Under the pieces are notes generated by a model. It was not told the DNA's origin. It saw only the letters and a program-made list of their open reading frames with translations, and made no database searches. From the NCBI RefSeq assembly GCF_000812565.1, contig NZ_JTAM01000024.1, forward strand, positions 1 through 64,000: 64,000 nt of DNA, written 5' to 3'. Made by a program: the position numbers and the translations under genes. This DNA comes from Flammeovirga sp. OC4 (GTDB lineage: Bacteria > Bacteroidota > Bacteroidia > Cytophagales > Flammeovirgaceae). Of the stretch, positions 48,114 to 58,416 are shown piece by piece (the first letter of the stretch is position 1; each line of letters opens with the position of its first letter).

Positions 48114-51100
48114 CTATTGGATTAAAATTCTGAAGATTTCAGATTCTTTATGATTATCAACTCTGATAAAGTAAATACCACTTCTCAATTGATGTTGTAC
48201 TTCTAATGGTTGATAAAGTTGATTTGAGTTTCCACTAAATACTTTCATTTGTGTTTTTCCAATCACATCAAGTACTGTAATCGTGATCTCTTCATTGATT
48301 TGTTTTGTATATTCTATGAAGAAGTGCCCTGTTGAAGGATTTGGATAAACCACGAACTTCGCTTTTTCAAAGTCGCCGATTGAAAGTACAGCGTCAGTTG
48401 TTACTGCGACTTCAGCAGCAACAGAATATTGATCGTCAAGTCCTGTTTGAACAAGGTACATGTATGCAGTTGATGCTTCTAAGTTGGTATCTTCGAATAA
48501 AGTTGCATCCTGTTCTAACGTACCTACTACGGTATACTCATCGTCTGTCGATACTTTTCTGCTCACTACAATGTGATCATGATCGCTCACATCTGGCAAG
48601 GTCCAAGATAGATTTACCACAGTCTGACCTTTTTCCACCACTTCTAATTCAGTTACTGATGCAATCAGTGCTGGAATATCTACTGACGTAGTCGCAAATG
48701 ACTCCGACTTTCCTAAGTCGTTCATTGTATAAAGGCGGTAATCGTAAGATGTATTGGTTTCCACATCTGTATCTGTCAATGTCAATGCACCGTCCAATAA
48801 TTCAACTTCAACAAAATCATCTTCATCTTTAATCGATCTTTCAAGAACAAACGCAAAGTCAACCACATCAACTACATTATCCCATGATAATTCCACTTGC
48901 ATGGATTCATTTACGACTGCCTCTAGGGAAGTTGGTGAATTTGGAATACGAGAGTCAGTAACGACTGTCACCTCTACGGTATCTGATGAGTGGTCATTCA
49001 GTGCTGTATAGATTGCATAAACGTATTCAGTTCCTAATGCCAACTCGCTATCTTCATAAGAAGTAGCGTTTTTATTTAAAGAAGTAATAAATGTGAAATC
49101 ATCTTCTGTCGATAACTTTCTGCTTACCATCACATTGTTGTGATCACTTACTGCTGGTAAAGTCCATGATAAGCTCACCGTAGTTTGCCCTTTTTCGACT
49201 ACTTCTACATCAGAAACGGCCTCAATCAATGCTGGAACTTCTACTGATGTTGATACAAAAGCGTTTGACTTTCCAGCTTCATTCATGGTATACAAACGAT
49301 AATCGTAAGAAGTATTAGTATTTACATCAGTATCCGTAAATGTTAGTGCTCCATCAGGTAATTGGATTTGAACAAAATTGTCTTCGCCCTTCAAAGATCT
49401 TTCAAGTACAAATTCATACTCCAATTCATCTACAACATTTGTCCAAGTCAATTCTACTTGCATAGATGTATTTACTGTTGCAGATATCGCTGTTGGTGAA
49501 TTCGGAACACGTAAGTCTGTCATAACATCAATATTCACTGTATCAGAAGAAACCCCATTCAATGCTGTATAAACTGCATAAGTATACGTTTTAGCGGCTT
49601 CTACAAAAGTATCTGTAAATGTTGTTACATTCATTTCTAAAGTAGCAACCTCTGTATAGGTTTCTTCTCCTTTAAGTTTTCTACTGATCATTACTTGATC
49701 ATGATCACTAACTTCAGAAAGCGTCCAAGATAAGCTCACTGTAGTCTGTCCTTTTTCTACTACTTCTAAATCAGAAACGGCCTCAATCAATGCTGGAACT
49801 TCTACGGTCGTTGATGCATAAGTATCTGATTTACCTACATTGTTCATGGTATATAGGCGATAGTCATAAGAAGTATTCGTTTTTACGTCTACATCGTTGA
49901 AAGTCAATGTTCCTTTATCCAACACTTTCACCTCAGCAAAGTTATGCTCTCCTTGTAAAGATCTCTCAATTACAAATTCATAATCCAATACATCCTCAAC
50001 CTCAGCCCAAGATAATACTACTTGTTTTGCTTCGTTGACTGTCGCTTCTAAAGTGGTAGGGGCATTTGGAACACGTGCTTCTATGGTAACCGCCACTTCA
50101 GCAAGTTCAGATTTTAATTCATCTACTTCACTATAAATAGCATAGTTATATGCTGTCGCTACTTCCAAATCACGATCCTCAAAAGATGTGGTTCCCTTTT
50201 CCAAAGTGGCCATTTTTGTATAGGCCTCTTCCGTTGAAAGCTTTCTACTTACTATGATTTTATCATGATCACTTACTTCCGGCAAAGTCCAATTTAAAAG
50301 AACAGTTGCAGGTTCCTGTATAGTAACTTTAATATTTGTTGGAGGAAGAACCACTAAATAAACATCTGCCGATGCTGTTGCAAACAATTCAGATTTCCCT
50401 ACTTTATTTCTTGTATAAAGACGGTAATCATAAGAAGTATTCAGAATTACATCTGTATCCATGAAAGTCAATCCGTCTTTTATCACTTGAATTGGAGCAA
50501 AATTATCTTCACCTTTTAGAGATCTTTCAATTACAAATTCATATTCGAAAACATCTTCAACATCTGTCCAAGATAATTCTACCTGCTTCGCTTCATTGAC
50601 TGTAGCCTCTAAAGTGGTAGGGGCATTTGGAAGGCGTTCCTCTACATAGACCATCATTTCGTAAAGTCTTACTCTATTGTCCGAATAAGCTGGTACATAG
50701 TATCTTACTTTACTTGCTTGAACTTTTTCAAACTCTTTAAAATAAACAGCAGCTGCATTGTCCGTCTCAGTGATGATATCCATCCATTGATCATCTTTAT
50801 AATACTGGAAGCTGAATTGTGTATTCGGTTTGTTATAAATACCTGATCCACCTGTCCATAAACCTACGGCTTGAATCTCATATTCCTCCCCTAAATCTAC
50901 TGTTAACCACTGCTCTTCTCCACTATTAGATGATACCCAACGACTTGCATTATCAATAATATCTCCATCAACTGCACGAGAACCATCTTTTGAACCGTCT
51001 TGCGTAGATGTTTCAGCGGTTTTGTTTAATGCCACATTGATCCATTTTGTAACTAAAACGGCTGCCTCTGCATTTTCAGAACGGAATTCTCCTGCATACC

Positions 51101-53183
51101 CATAAATAATGTATTCGTAAATATTTTCAGCCACCAAGTCATTATCTGTATACACCGAGTCCGTATTCGATAATTCGGTGACTAACGTATATGCTGTTTC
51201 TCCTTGTATTCTTCTTTCTAAACGAAGGCCTACATTTTCCTTTTCCTCTTCAATTTTGGTCCATGTCAAAGTCGCAGTTGTGCTATTTTTCATTTCCGCT
51301 TTAAACGTAGTTGGCGTTACCAATCGAGGAGTTAAATCTACAGTAATTGTTTTAAAAGGAGATACACCAGCTGAATTCGTAGAATGAATTCTGTAGTTAT
51401 ATTCTTTTCCTAATTCTGACGTTTCGTCTTTGTAAGAAGTGATTGACAAATCTCCACTATGCAGTTCAGCATACGTATCTTCGCCTGCATTTGATCGCTC
51501 AATTACGATGCCTTCCGCTTTAGGATCATCGATGGTCCAAGCAAGTGTTACATGTGTATTTTCATCTACTGAATAAGAGAAAGTAGTAGGAGCTTGAGGT
51601 GTTCCGTCTGATTCATAAACTTCTAATTCAAAAAGTTTGACATCATTGTTAACATAAGCAGGAACATACAACCTCACTTTACTTACTTTAATAGCCTCAA
51701 AAGTATGTCTATACGCAGCGTGTTCGTTGTTTTCCTCTTTTACAATATCTACCCATACCCCTTCTTTTTCATATTGGAAAGAGAATTGTTGAATCGGGTT
51801 TTTATAACCAGCATAACCTGTCCAGAAAGCAAATGCTTCAATATCAAATTCTCCTCCTAAATCTACTTCAAGCCAATGTTCTTCATCATTTGTAGCTGAT
51901 AACCATCTACTTGAATTCGATATTTTGTCTCCATCTACAGCATTTACTCCACCATAACTTGCTTTTGATTCTGAATCAACTGAAACTGATTTACCCTCTG
52001 CAACGTTCGTTAAGCCCGTTGGTAAAGCAGGTAAACCACAGAATTCAGCATGAAGAACTGCTTTTGCACTATTTAGTGTGGGTATTCTAAAAGTACCATT
52101 AGGACTACCAACACCAATATCACCCCAGTGAAAACCAGTATACCAGAAAACTGTAGTGTTTGTTTCTTTACCAAAATACTCATTGGCCGCTTTTAAATAA
52201 CCTGCAGAACGGATCATCTCAGAATCAATTCCATCAGGCTTTCCACCATTGTTTACAAGGTCACAATCATATTTTGAGTTTCCGATTTCAGTAATCACAT
52301 AGTTATGGTCAAGTGCTTCAAAGTTCTTATCCCAAACTTCTTTAAATTTTGCTTCCCATTCTTCCACACCCCACGATTCTCTTTCAGGATAAGATGAAAA
52401 ATCATTTGACACGTAACGAGGGTAAGTATGGACTACCCAAACAATATTATCAATCACTTTTAAACCATCTACTAAAACGGTTGGGAACCTTTGGCCATAA
52501 ACAGTACCACTTACAAGAATAGGCTTATTAAACCACTTTTCACTGATCTCTGCTCTGATGGCTGCATCTTTTTCAATCGTTGACCAAGATGTGTTGGAGT
52601 GTCCACCAATATTTTTCCAAATCTTACGAACGTAATCTCTCCATGCCGTATCTTGAGTGGAGGTATTGCCATTCGCTGGTTCGTTTTGGATTTCCCATCC
52701 ACTAACATAATCCAAATAGCCTCTATTTTCTAAAGAGTCTAAAGCGGCTTGCCAGTAACGAGTATCATGTTCTGGACCTGGATCATCTGCATAACCTACT
52801 TTTGGACTTGCCCAAAAACACACTAAAACATATTTTTGAGGACCTTCCATATTGATAATTTCCCCAATGCCATCCAACCAATCCGTCATATCATTTGGGT
52901 CAGCTGTACCGTCAATCATAGGTCTAGAAAAACCTACTCGGTAATTGGTAATCGGTTCTTGAATTTGTTCATCTAAAGCCGTAAGACTTTCGGTGATGGA
53001 TTTTTCCTGGATAATTCGGAATCCTTGCCAATCGGTTTTCGTGTTGTCGTCCCCATAATTATTATTGAGGTTCATACCTGCGCGTTGTGTGATTAGAGTA
53101 CCTCCCTTTCCAGCTTGTGCCCATGACAAGACAGGGAAGATAATCACTACGCAGAAAAAGAGTAGTTTATTTCCTAATTTCAT
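48114..53183 (-). CDS. Secreted GH5-like enzyme with two discoidin and ten FN3 modules, T9SS tail
   Basis: A 1689-aa secreted glycosidase of clan GH-A. Signal peptide 1-22. The catalytic TIM barrel (about 25-390) has the acid/base in WEIQNEPA (Glu168) and the likely nucleophile in VITEIGN (Glu299); HTYPRYVSNDF is the usual pre-strand-7 segment. Then a discoidin/CBM32-like module (about 393-530), two FN3 domains, a second discoidin (about 713-850), and eight FN3 domains as four A-B pairs repeating every about 188 aa. It ends in a type A sorting domain (about 1600-1689, FVVYPNPSTGHFFIEY). Family could be GH5 or another GH-A family. The length and module count are far above usual GH5 enzymes. 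Substrate is probably an algal galactan, from context only. Confidence 0.82.
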   Translation of the reverse strand: MKLGNKLLFFCVVIIFPVLSWAQAGKGGTLITQRAGMNLNNNYGDDNTKTDWQGFRIIQEKSITESLTALDEQIQEPITNYRVGFSRPMIDGTADPNDMTDWLDGIGEIINMEGPQKYVLVCFWASPKVGYADDPGPEHDTRYWQAALDSLENRGYLDYVSGWEIQNEPANGNTSTQDTAWRDYVRKIWKNIGGHSNTSWSTIEKDAAIRAEISEKWFNKPILVSGTVYGQRFPTVLVDGLKVIDNIVWVVHTYPRYVSNDFSSYPERESWGVEEWEAKFKEVWDKNFEALDHNYVITEIGNSKYDCDLVNNGGKPDGIDSEMIRSAGYLKAANEYFGKETNTTVFWYTGFHWGDIGVGSPNGTFRIPTLNSAKAVLHAEFCGLPALPTGLTNVAEGKSVSVDSESKASYGGVNAVDGDKISNSSRWLSATNDEEHWLEVDLGGEFDIEAFAFWTGYAGYKNPIQQFSFQYEKEGVWVDIVKEENNEHAAYRHTFEAIKVSKVRLYVPAYVNNDVKLFELEVYESDGTPQAPTTFSYSVDENTHVTLAWTIDDPKAEGIVIERSNAGEDTYAELHSGDLSITSYKDETSELGKEYNYRIHSTNSAGVSPFKTITVDLTPRLVTPTTFKAEMKNSTTATLTWTKIEEEKENVGLRLERRIQGETAYTLVTELSNTDSVYTDNDLVAENIYEYIIYGYAGEFRSENAEAAVLVTKWINVALNKTAETSTQDGSKDGSRAVDGDIIDNASRWVSSNSGEEQWLTVDLGEEYEIQAVGLWTGGSGIYNKPNTQFSFQYYKDDQWMDIITETDNAAAVYFKEFEKVQASKVRYYVPAYSDNRVRLYEMMVYVEERLPNAPTTLEATVNEAKQVELSWTDVEDVFEYEFVIERSLKGEDNFAPIQVIKDGLTFMDTDVILNTSYDYRLYTRNKVGKSELFATASADVYLVVLPPTNIKVTIQEPATVLLNWTLPEVSDHDKIIVSRKLSTEEAYTKMATLEKGTTSFEDRDLEVATAYNYAIYSEVDELKSELAEVAVTIEARVPNAPTTLEATVNEAKQVVLSWAEVEDVLDYEFVIERSLQGEHNFAEVKVLDKGTLTFNDVDVKTNTSYDYRLYTMNNVGKSDTYASTTVEVPALIEAVSDLEVVEKGQTTVSLSWTLSEVSDHDQVMISRKLKGEETYTEVATLEMNVTTFTDTFVEAAKTYTYAVYTALNGVSSDTVNIDVMTDLRVPNSPTAISATVNTSMQVELTWTNVVDELEYEFVLERSLKGEDNFVQIQLPDGALTFTDTDVNTNTSYDYRLYTMNEAGKSNAFVSTSVEVPALIEAVSDVEVVEKGQTTVSLSWTLPAVSDHNNVMVSRKLSTEDDFTFITSLNKNATSYEDSELALGTEYVYAIYTALNDHSSDTVEVTVVTDSRIPNSPTSLEAVVNESMQVELSWDNVVDVVDFAFVLERSIKDEDDFVEVELLDGALTLTDTDVETNTSYDYRLYTMNDLGKSESFATTSVDIPALIASVTELEVVEKGQTVVNLSWTLPDVSDHDHIVVSRKVSTDDEYTVVGTLEQDATLFEDTNLEASTAYMYLVQTGLDDQYSVAAEVAVTTDAVLSIGDFEKAKFVVYPNPSTGHFFIEYTKQINEEITITVLDVIGKTQMKVFSGNSNQLYQPLEVQHQLRSGIYFIRVDNHKESEIFRILIQ

Positions 53184-53225
53184 ACTTGAAGAGTTTTATA
53201 TTAAAAAATGATGTTTGTGTTGCGT

Positions 53226-53495
53226 TAAGTGTAAACCAAATTATCGCCAAATTTCAATCGACCTTCCTACAAGTAATTATAGGATGTACTTTCAAACTTC
53301 CTTCCTCCTCATTTTTGCCTTGAAACAAAAGGTTCGAAGCTTTAAAGTCAAGGCCAAAGGGAAGTACTACCATACGAATTGGGTAGAAAGTCCACAGGTG
53401 CGAATGTTAAGCGTTAGCGGCATTCGTGTCCTACTGATCATCAGAAATCTCCTGATTTCTAAAAACTATAAATAGCGAAAACTTAGTTTACTATA
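53226..53495 (-). repeat. Dispersed element, copy C (internally deleted)
   Basis: About 270 bp between TGTAAACCAA (53230-53239) and TTAGTTTAC near 53482-53490. It shares GCGAATGTTAAGCGTTAGCG, the AGAAATC-tcct-GATTTCT hairpin and other segments with copy D, but lacks about 130 bp of the middle. It lies just upstream of the GH5-like gene start, where it could influence its leader or promoter. Confidence 0.75.
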
Positions 53496-53601
53496 TAAGT
53501 AATAATAATGTTTAACTGAATTACAATTAACGAATATATATGACTATATAAATTGAATTTACTGTTTAATGATTAGAAGTTCGTTTAAATTAAGAATTGT
53601 G

Positions 53602-54444
53602 TTATTTTTTAAAACTATAATACCTAAAGTAATCATAGATGGCTTGGCTATCTTCCGCTCCTTCTTTATTCCAATTTGCAGAAATTGCCGTTAACCAAAC
53701 ATTGATATAATCATGCTCGTATTCAGAAGCGGAATACGATGTACTGTGTGTTTCTTTGCCATCTACAAAGAAGCGAAGTGTTTCGTCGGTCCATTCAAAA
53801 GCATAAGTATGCCAATCAATAGCTTGAAAATCTTTGATCCTTGTCAAATCCGCAGGTGGCTTTGGTAAACGCCCTACTTCTTTCCCTTTTTCGTTCCAAA
53901 TGATAACATGCTGCGTAAAACGGTTTAAACCTTTTTGGCCAGGATCTTCTCCGTGTTCACTAGAATTTTCAAAACAATCAATTTCCGTTCTTCTAATTCC
54001 AGGGTAGGTTGTTGCTACCTCATCTCCATCAATTTCGGCTGCCATTGCCCAAAAAGAGTGATGCCAACCTTCGTCTACTTCTCCATCCTGATCGCTGTCT
54101 ATACCGTTACCCAACTTTGCTCTTACCTCATAATAACCATATCTAAAACGTTCTCTAGAAACAATACCTGCTCCTGTAGCCAGTTTCCCTTCTAAAGGTT
54201 GACTCAATTGCTTTAAGTGAAGCGTCAAGTACCCGTTACCAATTTCAACATTTTCTTTTAGTTGAACACTTCTATGTTTATTATCTGTTCGGTAAGCCCA
54301 TTTTTTAAGATCAAGCTGGTTGCCATCAAAGTTATCCTCAAACTTCAATTCATACAATGAATAATCAATATCTGATTGCTTTTGACAACTGGTCATTTGA
54401 AAAAATAAGATGGCTAATATATAGAGAAAATGATTGCTCTTCAT
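53602..54444 (-). CDS. GH16 lipoprotein
   Basis: A 280-aa membrane-anchored GH16 enzyme. The signal peptide ends in MTSC (lipid Cys20). The catalytic domain follows directly (LKFEDNFDGNQLD, SRERFRYGYYEVRAK) and has the active-site motif EIDCFE with Glu154, Asp156 and Glu159, then HTYAFEWTDETLRFFVDG and the closing VWLTAISANWN. It has no carbohydrate-binding module. It differs from the big agarase in sequence, so its target may be a different galactan or a partly cut oligosaccharide. It probably sits on the outer membrane and works on products of the secreted enzymes. Confidence 0.85.
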   Translation of the reverse strand: MKSNHFLYILAILFFQMTSCQKQSDIDYSLYELKFEDNFDGNQLDLKKWAYRTDNKHRSVQLKENVEIGNGYLTLHLKQLSQPLEGKLATGAGIVSRERFRYGYYEVRAKLGNGIDSDQDGEVDEGWHHSFWAMAAEIDGDEVATTYPGIRRTEIDCFENSSEHGEDPGQKGLNRFTQHVIIWNEKGKEVGRLPKPPADLTRIKDFQAIDWHTYAFEWTDETLRFFVDGKETHSTSYSASEYEHDYINVWLTAISANWNKEGAEDSQAIYDYFRYYSFKK

Positions 54445-54555
54445 CTGTATTAAAAAGTATTTATATTGCTAATATAGCAACTTGTTTTTGAAATCAAAAA
54501 AATTAATGTAACAAATACATTTTATATCATCATAGATAGATGATTTGGTGTTTAA

Positions 54556-54955
54556 ATGCATTGTAAACAAAAGTTTTTATTCACTTTTAATCGATCTTTC
54601 TACTAACTTTTGTAGGGTCTACTTTCAAGCTTCCTTCTTCTTCATTTTTGTCTTAACACAAAAACGAAGCAAAAAAGTCAAGGCTTAGAAGTCAAAAGCT
54701 AAATTCCATTTCTCTCGCCTAAATGATTTTAAACTCGCTAAAGCTCAAACAAGAAAATCATTTTTAACGGCTCATTCCATGAAATTCTTAACGCTTTTCC
54801 CTTCAAGGCCGGGGATAGAACTACCAAACTAAAAATGGAGAAATTCCAATGGCGCGAATGTTAAGCGTTAGCGGCATTCGTGTCCTACAGATCATCAGAA
54901 ATCTCCTGATTTCTAAAAAACACAAACACTCAAAAACTTAGTTTACAGTGCATTA
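54556..54955 (-). repeat. Dispersed element, copy D (full length)
   Basis: About 400 bp, with ends GCATTGTAAACAAAAG and AAAACTTAGTTTACAGTGC that pair as inverted repeats. It contains all segments found in copy A (reverse orientation): CTAAGCCTTGAC-like, AAATCATTTAGGCGAGAG-like and AAGCGTTAAGAATTTCATG. It fills the gap between the GH16 lipoprotein and the GH30-like gene. Confidence 0.8.
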
Positions 54956-54987
54956 AACTATAAGTGATATTTTTATCGAATAATCAA

Positions 54988-56904
54988 CTACCTCTCTTCC
55001 CAGAATTCCCAACTCAAATGAGGCAGAGTGGCATTGATTTCTTTTCCTTTAGATACTCCCATTTTTACACCCTTTGAATCCTTTCCTCTCTCATAAGGTG
55101 TATATCGATAGACATCCCATTTTGATTTTGAAGAACACTGTGTGTCAATCGTAAAATTATAGTCTCCTCCTGTTCTATTTGAAATCACCACTGTTCTTTT
55201 GCCATTTGGTTTTTCAAATACCAAAATACGAGCATCTTTATTATACTCGGCTTCTTCTACCTTTAGTACTGTTGAATTCCAAGGCATATGATGAATAAAG
55301 CTTCCTACAGCATTCCAATTGTAATCGTTATAAATCCAATGTCCAGGTTTCATTTCAGCCGCTGCTTTTTCGAGCTTCATGGCACTTGATCTTATTTTCA
55401 TTGGGCTATTCACTCCTACTTCAATAGCAAAAGTTTTATGATCACTTCGATCTAAAAATAAAGCATGAGGAGCACCGTAAGTCTCTCCTTCTTGACCAGT
55501 ATGCGATGGAATTTGATGTTTTCCTTTTTTCAAAACTGTAGTATACACAACGTCTGTTCCTTCTTCTCTTTGGATTACTTTTGTTGTTTTTTCCCAATTA
55601 CCTTCAGGCACATAACCACCATGTTGATCTACCACTAAATAAACTTTCGTTTCTTGTCCTAAGATAAAATTGAAATCCCTTCCTGGTTTTTTATCTGTTT
55701 TCCTTGTCACATTGACAAACTCCATGGCCTTAAATTCTTCGGGCATTTCTTGAATTTGAGGACCACCCTGCCAACGTTGGTATGCATCGTTCACTTCTTT
55801 CTTTTCTGAGTTCAATGCTTTCCAGAAACCTAAAGAATAACCGCTCGCCTCTGAATTTTTAAAAGGTTTCAGCGCATGAATCCAATACCATGTGGGATTT
55901 CCTACCAGTTGAAATGAATTCATGATATGCTGCACATTATTTAGACATCTTTCTGGAGTGGCTTCACCACTAAGGTATTCATATTCATTTTGAAACCATG
56001 GTCTCTTAGGAAGTTCGTCTTCAATCTTTTTCCCTACTTTTCGGACCGATTCAGAATCCCAACCAATGGTATGTACAGCATAAGCATCTACCAGTTTAGC
56101 GACTTCAGGTCTGTGCATTCCAACAGCTATTTTTCTTGGGAAAGCTGTTTCTGTATCGCTTAAAAGTAAAATAGTAGGATCATATGCCCTGACCTTTGAA
56201 GCAACTGCCGTATAAGCTGTCACATAATCTTCTGCTTTTCCATACCTGCAAGTAGAATACCTCTGCTTATTGGAGACCCAAGGTTCATTTTGTAATCCCC
56301 ATTGCAACGTTCTGATTCCTGCTTGTTGTAAGGTGATGATATCATTGACGCACGCTTCTCCAAATTCTTGTAAAAAACGAGTCGTGTCCCCTTTGTATAT
56401 CGGGTCATTTTGGAAGTCAGGACCAAAGCATCTCAATGTATTATAAACATCTTTATTGCTTGTGCCTAGGTAACTTGAATTGGCCTTCCAATACGGAGCA
56501 GGAGACCAATATTCAAAAGAGACCCCTTCTACTCCAGCTCTGTCTAGCATTTCTTTTAATTCGACTAATTGCGTGGACCAACGTGGTTGTAATTGCTTTT
56601 GTTCCTGATCGGTACCTCTCCAATATAAACCACCGGCAATACGACAAAAACGAAAGCCTTTTAACATCTCCTCCGCAAATCGTTCTCTCTCTTTCACGGT
56701 CAATCCATAAGGTACTGAGACCACACTATCTTCTGGTAATCCCGTATTCCCAGAACCGATGGCATCGCTTTGAATTTCAAAACCGATGCCCCAAACCTCT
56801 TGTTTCTTCTCGTTGGGGTAAATCTTAAATTCTCCTTTTCCTTGTCCAAAGGCAAAAGAAGAAAAGAATACCATCAAGCAACTTTGTATTAATACTTTTT
56901 TCAT
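54988..56904 (-). CDS. GH30-like (clan GH-A) glycoside hydrolase
   Basis: A 638-aa secreted enzyme: signal peptide (ending AFGQ), then a TIM barrel (about 25-390) and a C-terminal beta domain (about 400-638). VWGIGFEIQSDAIGSGN near residue 35 replaces the usual G-F-G-G-A-F-T of GH30. The acid/base is in WGLQNEPW (Glu207) and the candidate nucleophile in FQNEYEYLSG (Glu307). Exact family is uncertain: GH30 or a related GH-A family. It lacks sorting and CBM domains, so it may be periplasmic. It begins 12 nt after the sulfatase stop, so both are co-transcribed and probably work on the same sulfated sugar. Confidence 0.72.
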   Translation of the reverse strand: MKKVLIQSCLMVFFSSFAFGQGKGEFKIYPNEKKQEVWGIGFEIQSDAIGSGNTGLPEDSVVSVPYGLTVKERERFAEEMLKGFRFCRIAGGLYWRGTDQEQKQLQPRWSTQLVELKEMLDRAGVEGVSFEYWSPAPYWKANSSYLGTSNKDVYNTLRCFGPDFQNDPIYKGDTTRFLQEFGEACVNDIITLQQAGIRTLQWGLQNEPWVSNKQRYSTCRYGKAEDYVTAYTAVASKVRAYDPTILLLSDTETAFPRKIAVGMHRPEVAKLVDAYAVHTIGWDSESVRKVGKKIEDELPKRPWFQNEYEYLSGEATPERCLNNVQHIMNSFQLVGNPTWYWIHALKPFKNSEASGYSLGFWKALNSEKKEVNDAYQRWQGGPQIQEMPEEFKAMEFVNVTRKTDKKPGRDFNFILGQETKVYLVVDQHGGYVPEGNWEKTTKVIQREEGTDVVYTTVLKKGKHQIPSHTGQEGETYGAPHALFLDRSDHKTFAIEVGVNSPMKIRSSAMKLEKAAAEMKPGHWIYNDYNWNAVGSFIHHMPWNSTVLKVEEAEYNKDARILVFEKPNGKRTVVISNRTGGDYNFTIDTQCSSKSKWDVYRYTPYERGKDSKGVKMGVSKGKEINATLPHLSWEFWEER

Positions 56905-56916
56905 CAGTACACGCTA

Positions 56917-58314
56917 TTATTTTACTTTGGGATTTTTAGGTTGCACCAATTGATAATCTGCATCATACAAGTCCAATTGTCTTTTTTTCCAAACGGCACC
57001 TTCCAAGAAAACCGGATGTGGTAATGTAACGTCCCACTGTCCTAACTCCTTCAACATTTCCTCCGTTTTTTTCTGGTATTTCAAAGACACATTATGCTGC
57101 TCAGAAACATCTTTTGATAAATCATAAAGCGCAGGCATTCTATCTGGCAGACGAACTAATTTCCATTTACCTTTTCTGTAAGCCGCACTAATGGTAAACT
57201 TCCACATCAACTCTTCGTGGGGTAATTTTTTATTGACTCCTGTAAAGTAAGGAACCAGATCTACTCCATCAAACTTACATTCTTCCGTAATTTCACCACC
57301 AGCGGCCACTAACATTGTAGGGGCAAAATCAAGTGCTGAAACCGTCTCTGTATATTTTTCTCCTTTAGGCAATACTTTTGGCCATGAAACGATATAAGGC
57401 ACATGGATACCACCTTCAAATAAAATTCCTTTTTGGCCATTGTAAGGAGCATTGACCGATGCATTGTGATTAACAGGACCGCCATTATCACTGATAAACA
57501 TAATGATAGTATTGTCATATAAACCCTCCTTTTTTAGTGTTTCTGTGATTCTTCCAATATTAATATCCAAACGGTGAACCATGGCGAGGTAGGTTCTTCT
57601 TTTTGTGTCTTCTATATGAGAAAATAACTGTAGATCTTCTTCCGTAGCTTGAAGCGGAGTATGAGGTGCATTAAATGAAGCGTATAAAAAGAAAGGTTCG
57701 TTTTTATGTCTTTGGATAAAGTCTACACATTCATCTCCTTTATCATCTGTGATATAAGAAAGCTTTTGAGGTGTTTTATAATTACACTCGATGGGAGCTT
57801 TATACCCTTTCCCATTTTCTTTCGCAATAAAGTAATCGTGTCCTCCGCTAGTGTATCCCCAAAATTCTTCAAATCCTCTTTTCGTGGGGTGATACTTCGG
57901 TAAGCTTCCTAAATGCCATTTACCAATTAATGCCGTTTTATAACCTAAATCTTTTAATCTTGTGGCTATTGTCTTTTCAGATAACGGCAAACCTAAATAC
58001 TCAGGATCAAAGCCAGGCTGATTTCCACCTAAATTATTATCATAACCAAATTTCACTTGATGTCTTCCGGTAATAAAACCTGCCCTTGAAGGACTACATA
58101 CTGGTGCTGAGGTATAACCTTCTGTACACAACACGCCATCGTGTGCTAATTGATCAATATTGGGAGTATTAATTTGCTTACTTCCGTGAAGACTGATGTC
58201 TGCAAAACCTAAATCATCTGCTACAATCAAGACAATATTCGGTCGGGCATCTTGTGCATTTACGTTGAACAGCGTCCAACACAAGATGGATAAAGTATAT
58301 ATTATTTTTTTCAT
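56917..58314 (-). CDS. S1-family sulfatase (formylglycine type)
   Basis: A 465-aa sulfatase that removes sulfate esters, here presumably from an algal polysaccharide. The signal peptide (ending NVNAQ) is followed by RPNIVLIVADDLGFADIS with the metal-binding Asp33-Asp34. The CSPSR motif (Cys73) matches the formylglycine maturation signature C-x-P-x-R, and GKWHLG gives the usual Lys/His pair. FISDNGG near the middle is also canonical. Length is normal. Same operon as the GH30-like gene. An anaerobic or FGE maturation enzyme must be encoded outside the window. Confidence 0.93.
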   Translation of the reverse strand: MKKIIYTLSILCWTLFNVNAQDARPNIVLIVADDLGFADISLHGSKQINTPNIDQLAHDGVLCTEGYTSAPVCSPSRAGFITGRHQVKFGYDNNLGGNQPGFDPEYLGLPLSEKTIATRLKDLGYKTALIGKWHLGSLPKYHPTKRGFEEFWGYTSGGHDYFIAKENGKGYKAPIECNYKTPQKLSYITDDKGDECVDFIQRHKNEPFFLYASFNAPHTPLQATEEDLQLFSHIEDTKRRTYLAMVHRLDINIGRITETLKKEGLYDNTIIMFISDNGGPVNHNASVNAPYNGQKGILFEGGIHVPYIVSWPKVLPKGEKYTETVSALDFAPTMLVAAGGEITEECKFDGVDLVPYFTGVNKKLPHEELMWKFTISAAYRKGKWKLVRLPDRMPALYDLSKDVSEQHNVSLKYQKKTEEMLKELGQWDVTLPHPVFLEGAVWKKRQLDLYDADYQLVQPKNPKVK

Positions 58315-58416
58315 ACTTAATGGTTTATTATTCTTATTCCGTAAACTGTTTAGAAAATTAAAGTCGTTTTGGTCTTCATGAATTGCTCTTATGTGACTGC
58401 ATCAATAGATTGGTAA

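Noticed and set aside
53325-53345. GGTTCGAA resembling a tRNA T-loop
   Set aside because: No cloverleaf can be formed around it and it is part of a dispersed repeat.
53215-53475. 86-codon + strand open frame
   Set aside because: It lies inside repeat copy C and is not conserved in copy D; no ribosome site or coding pattern.
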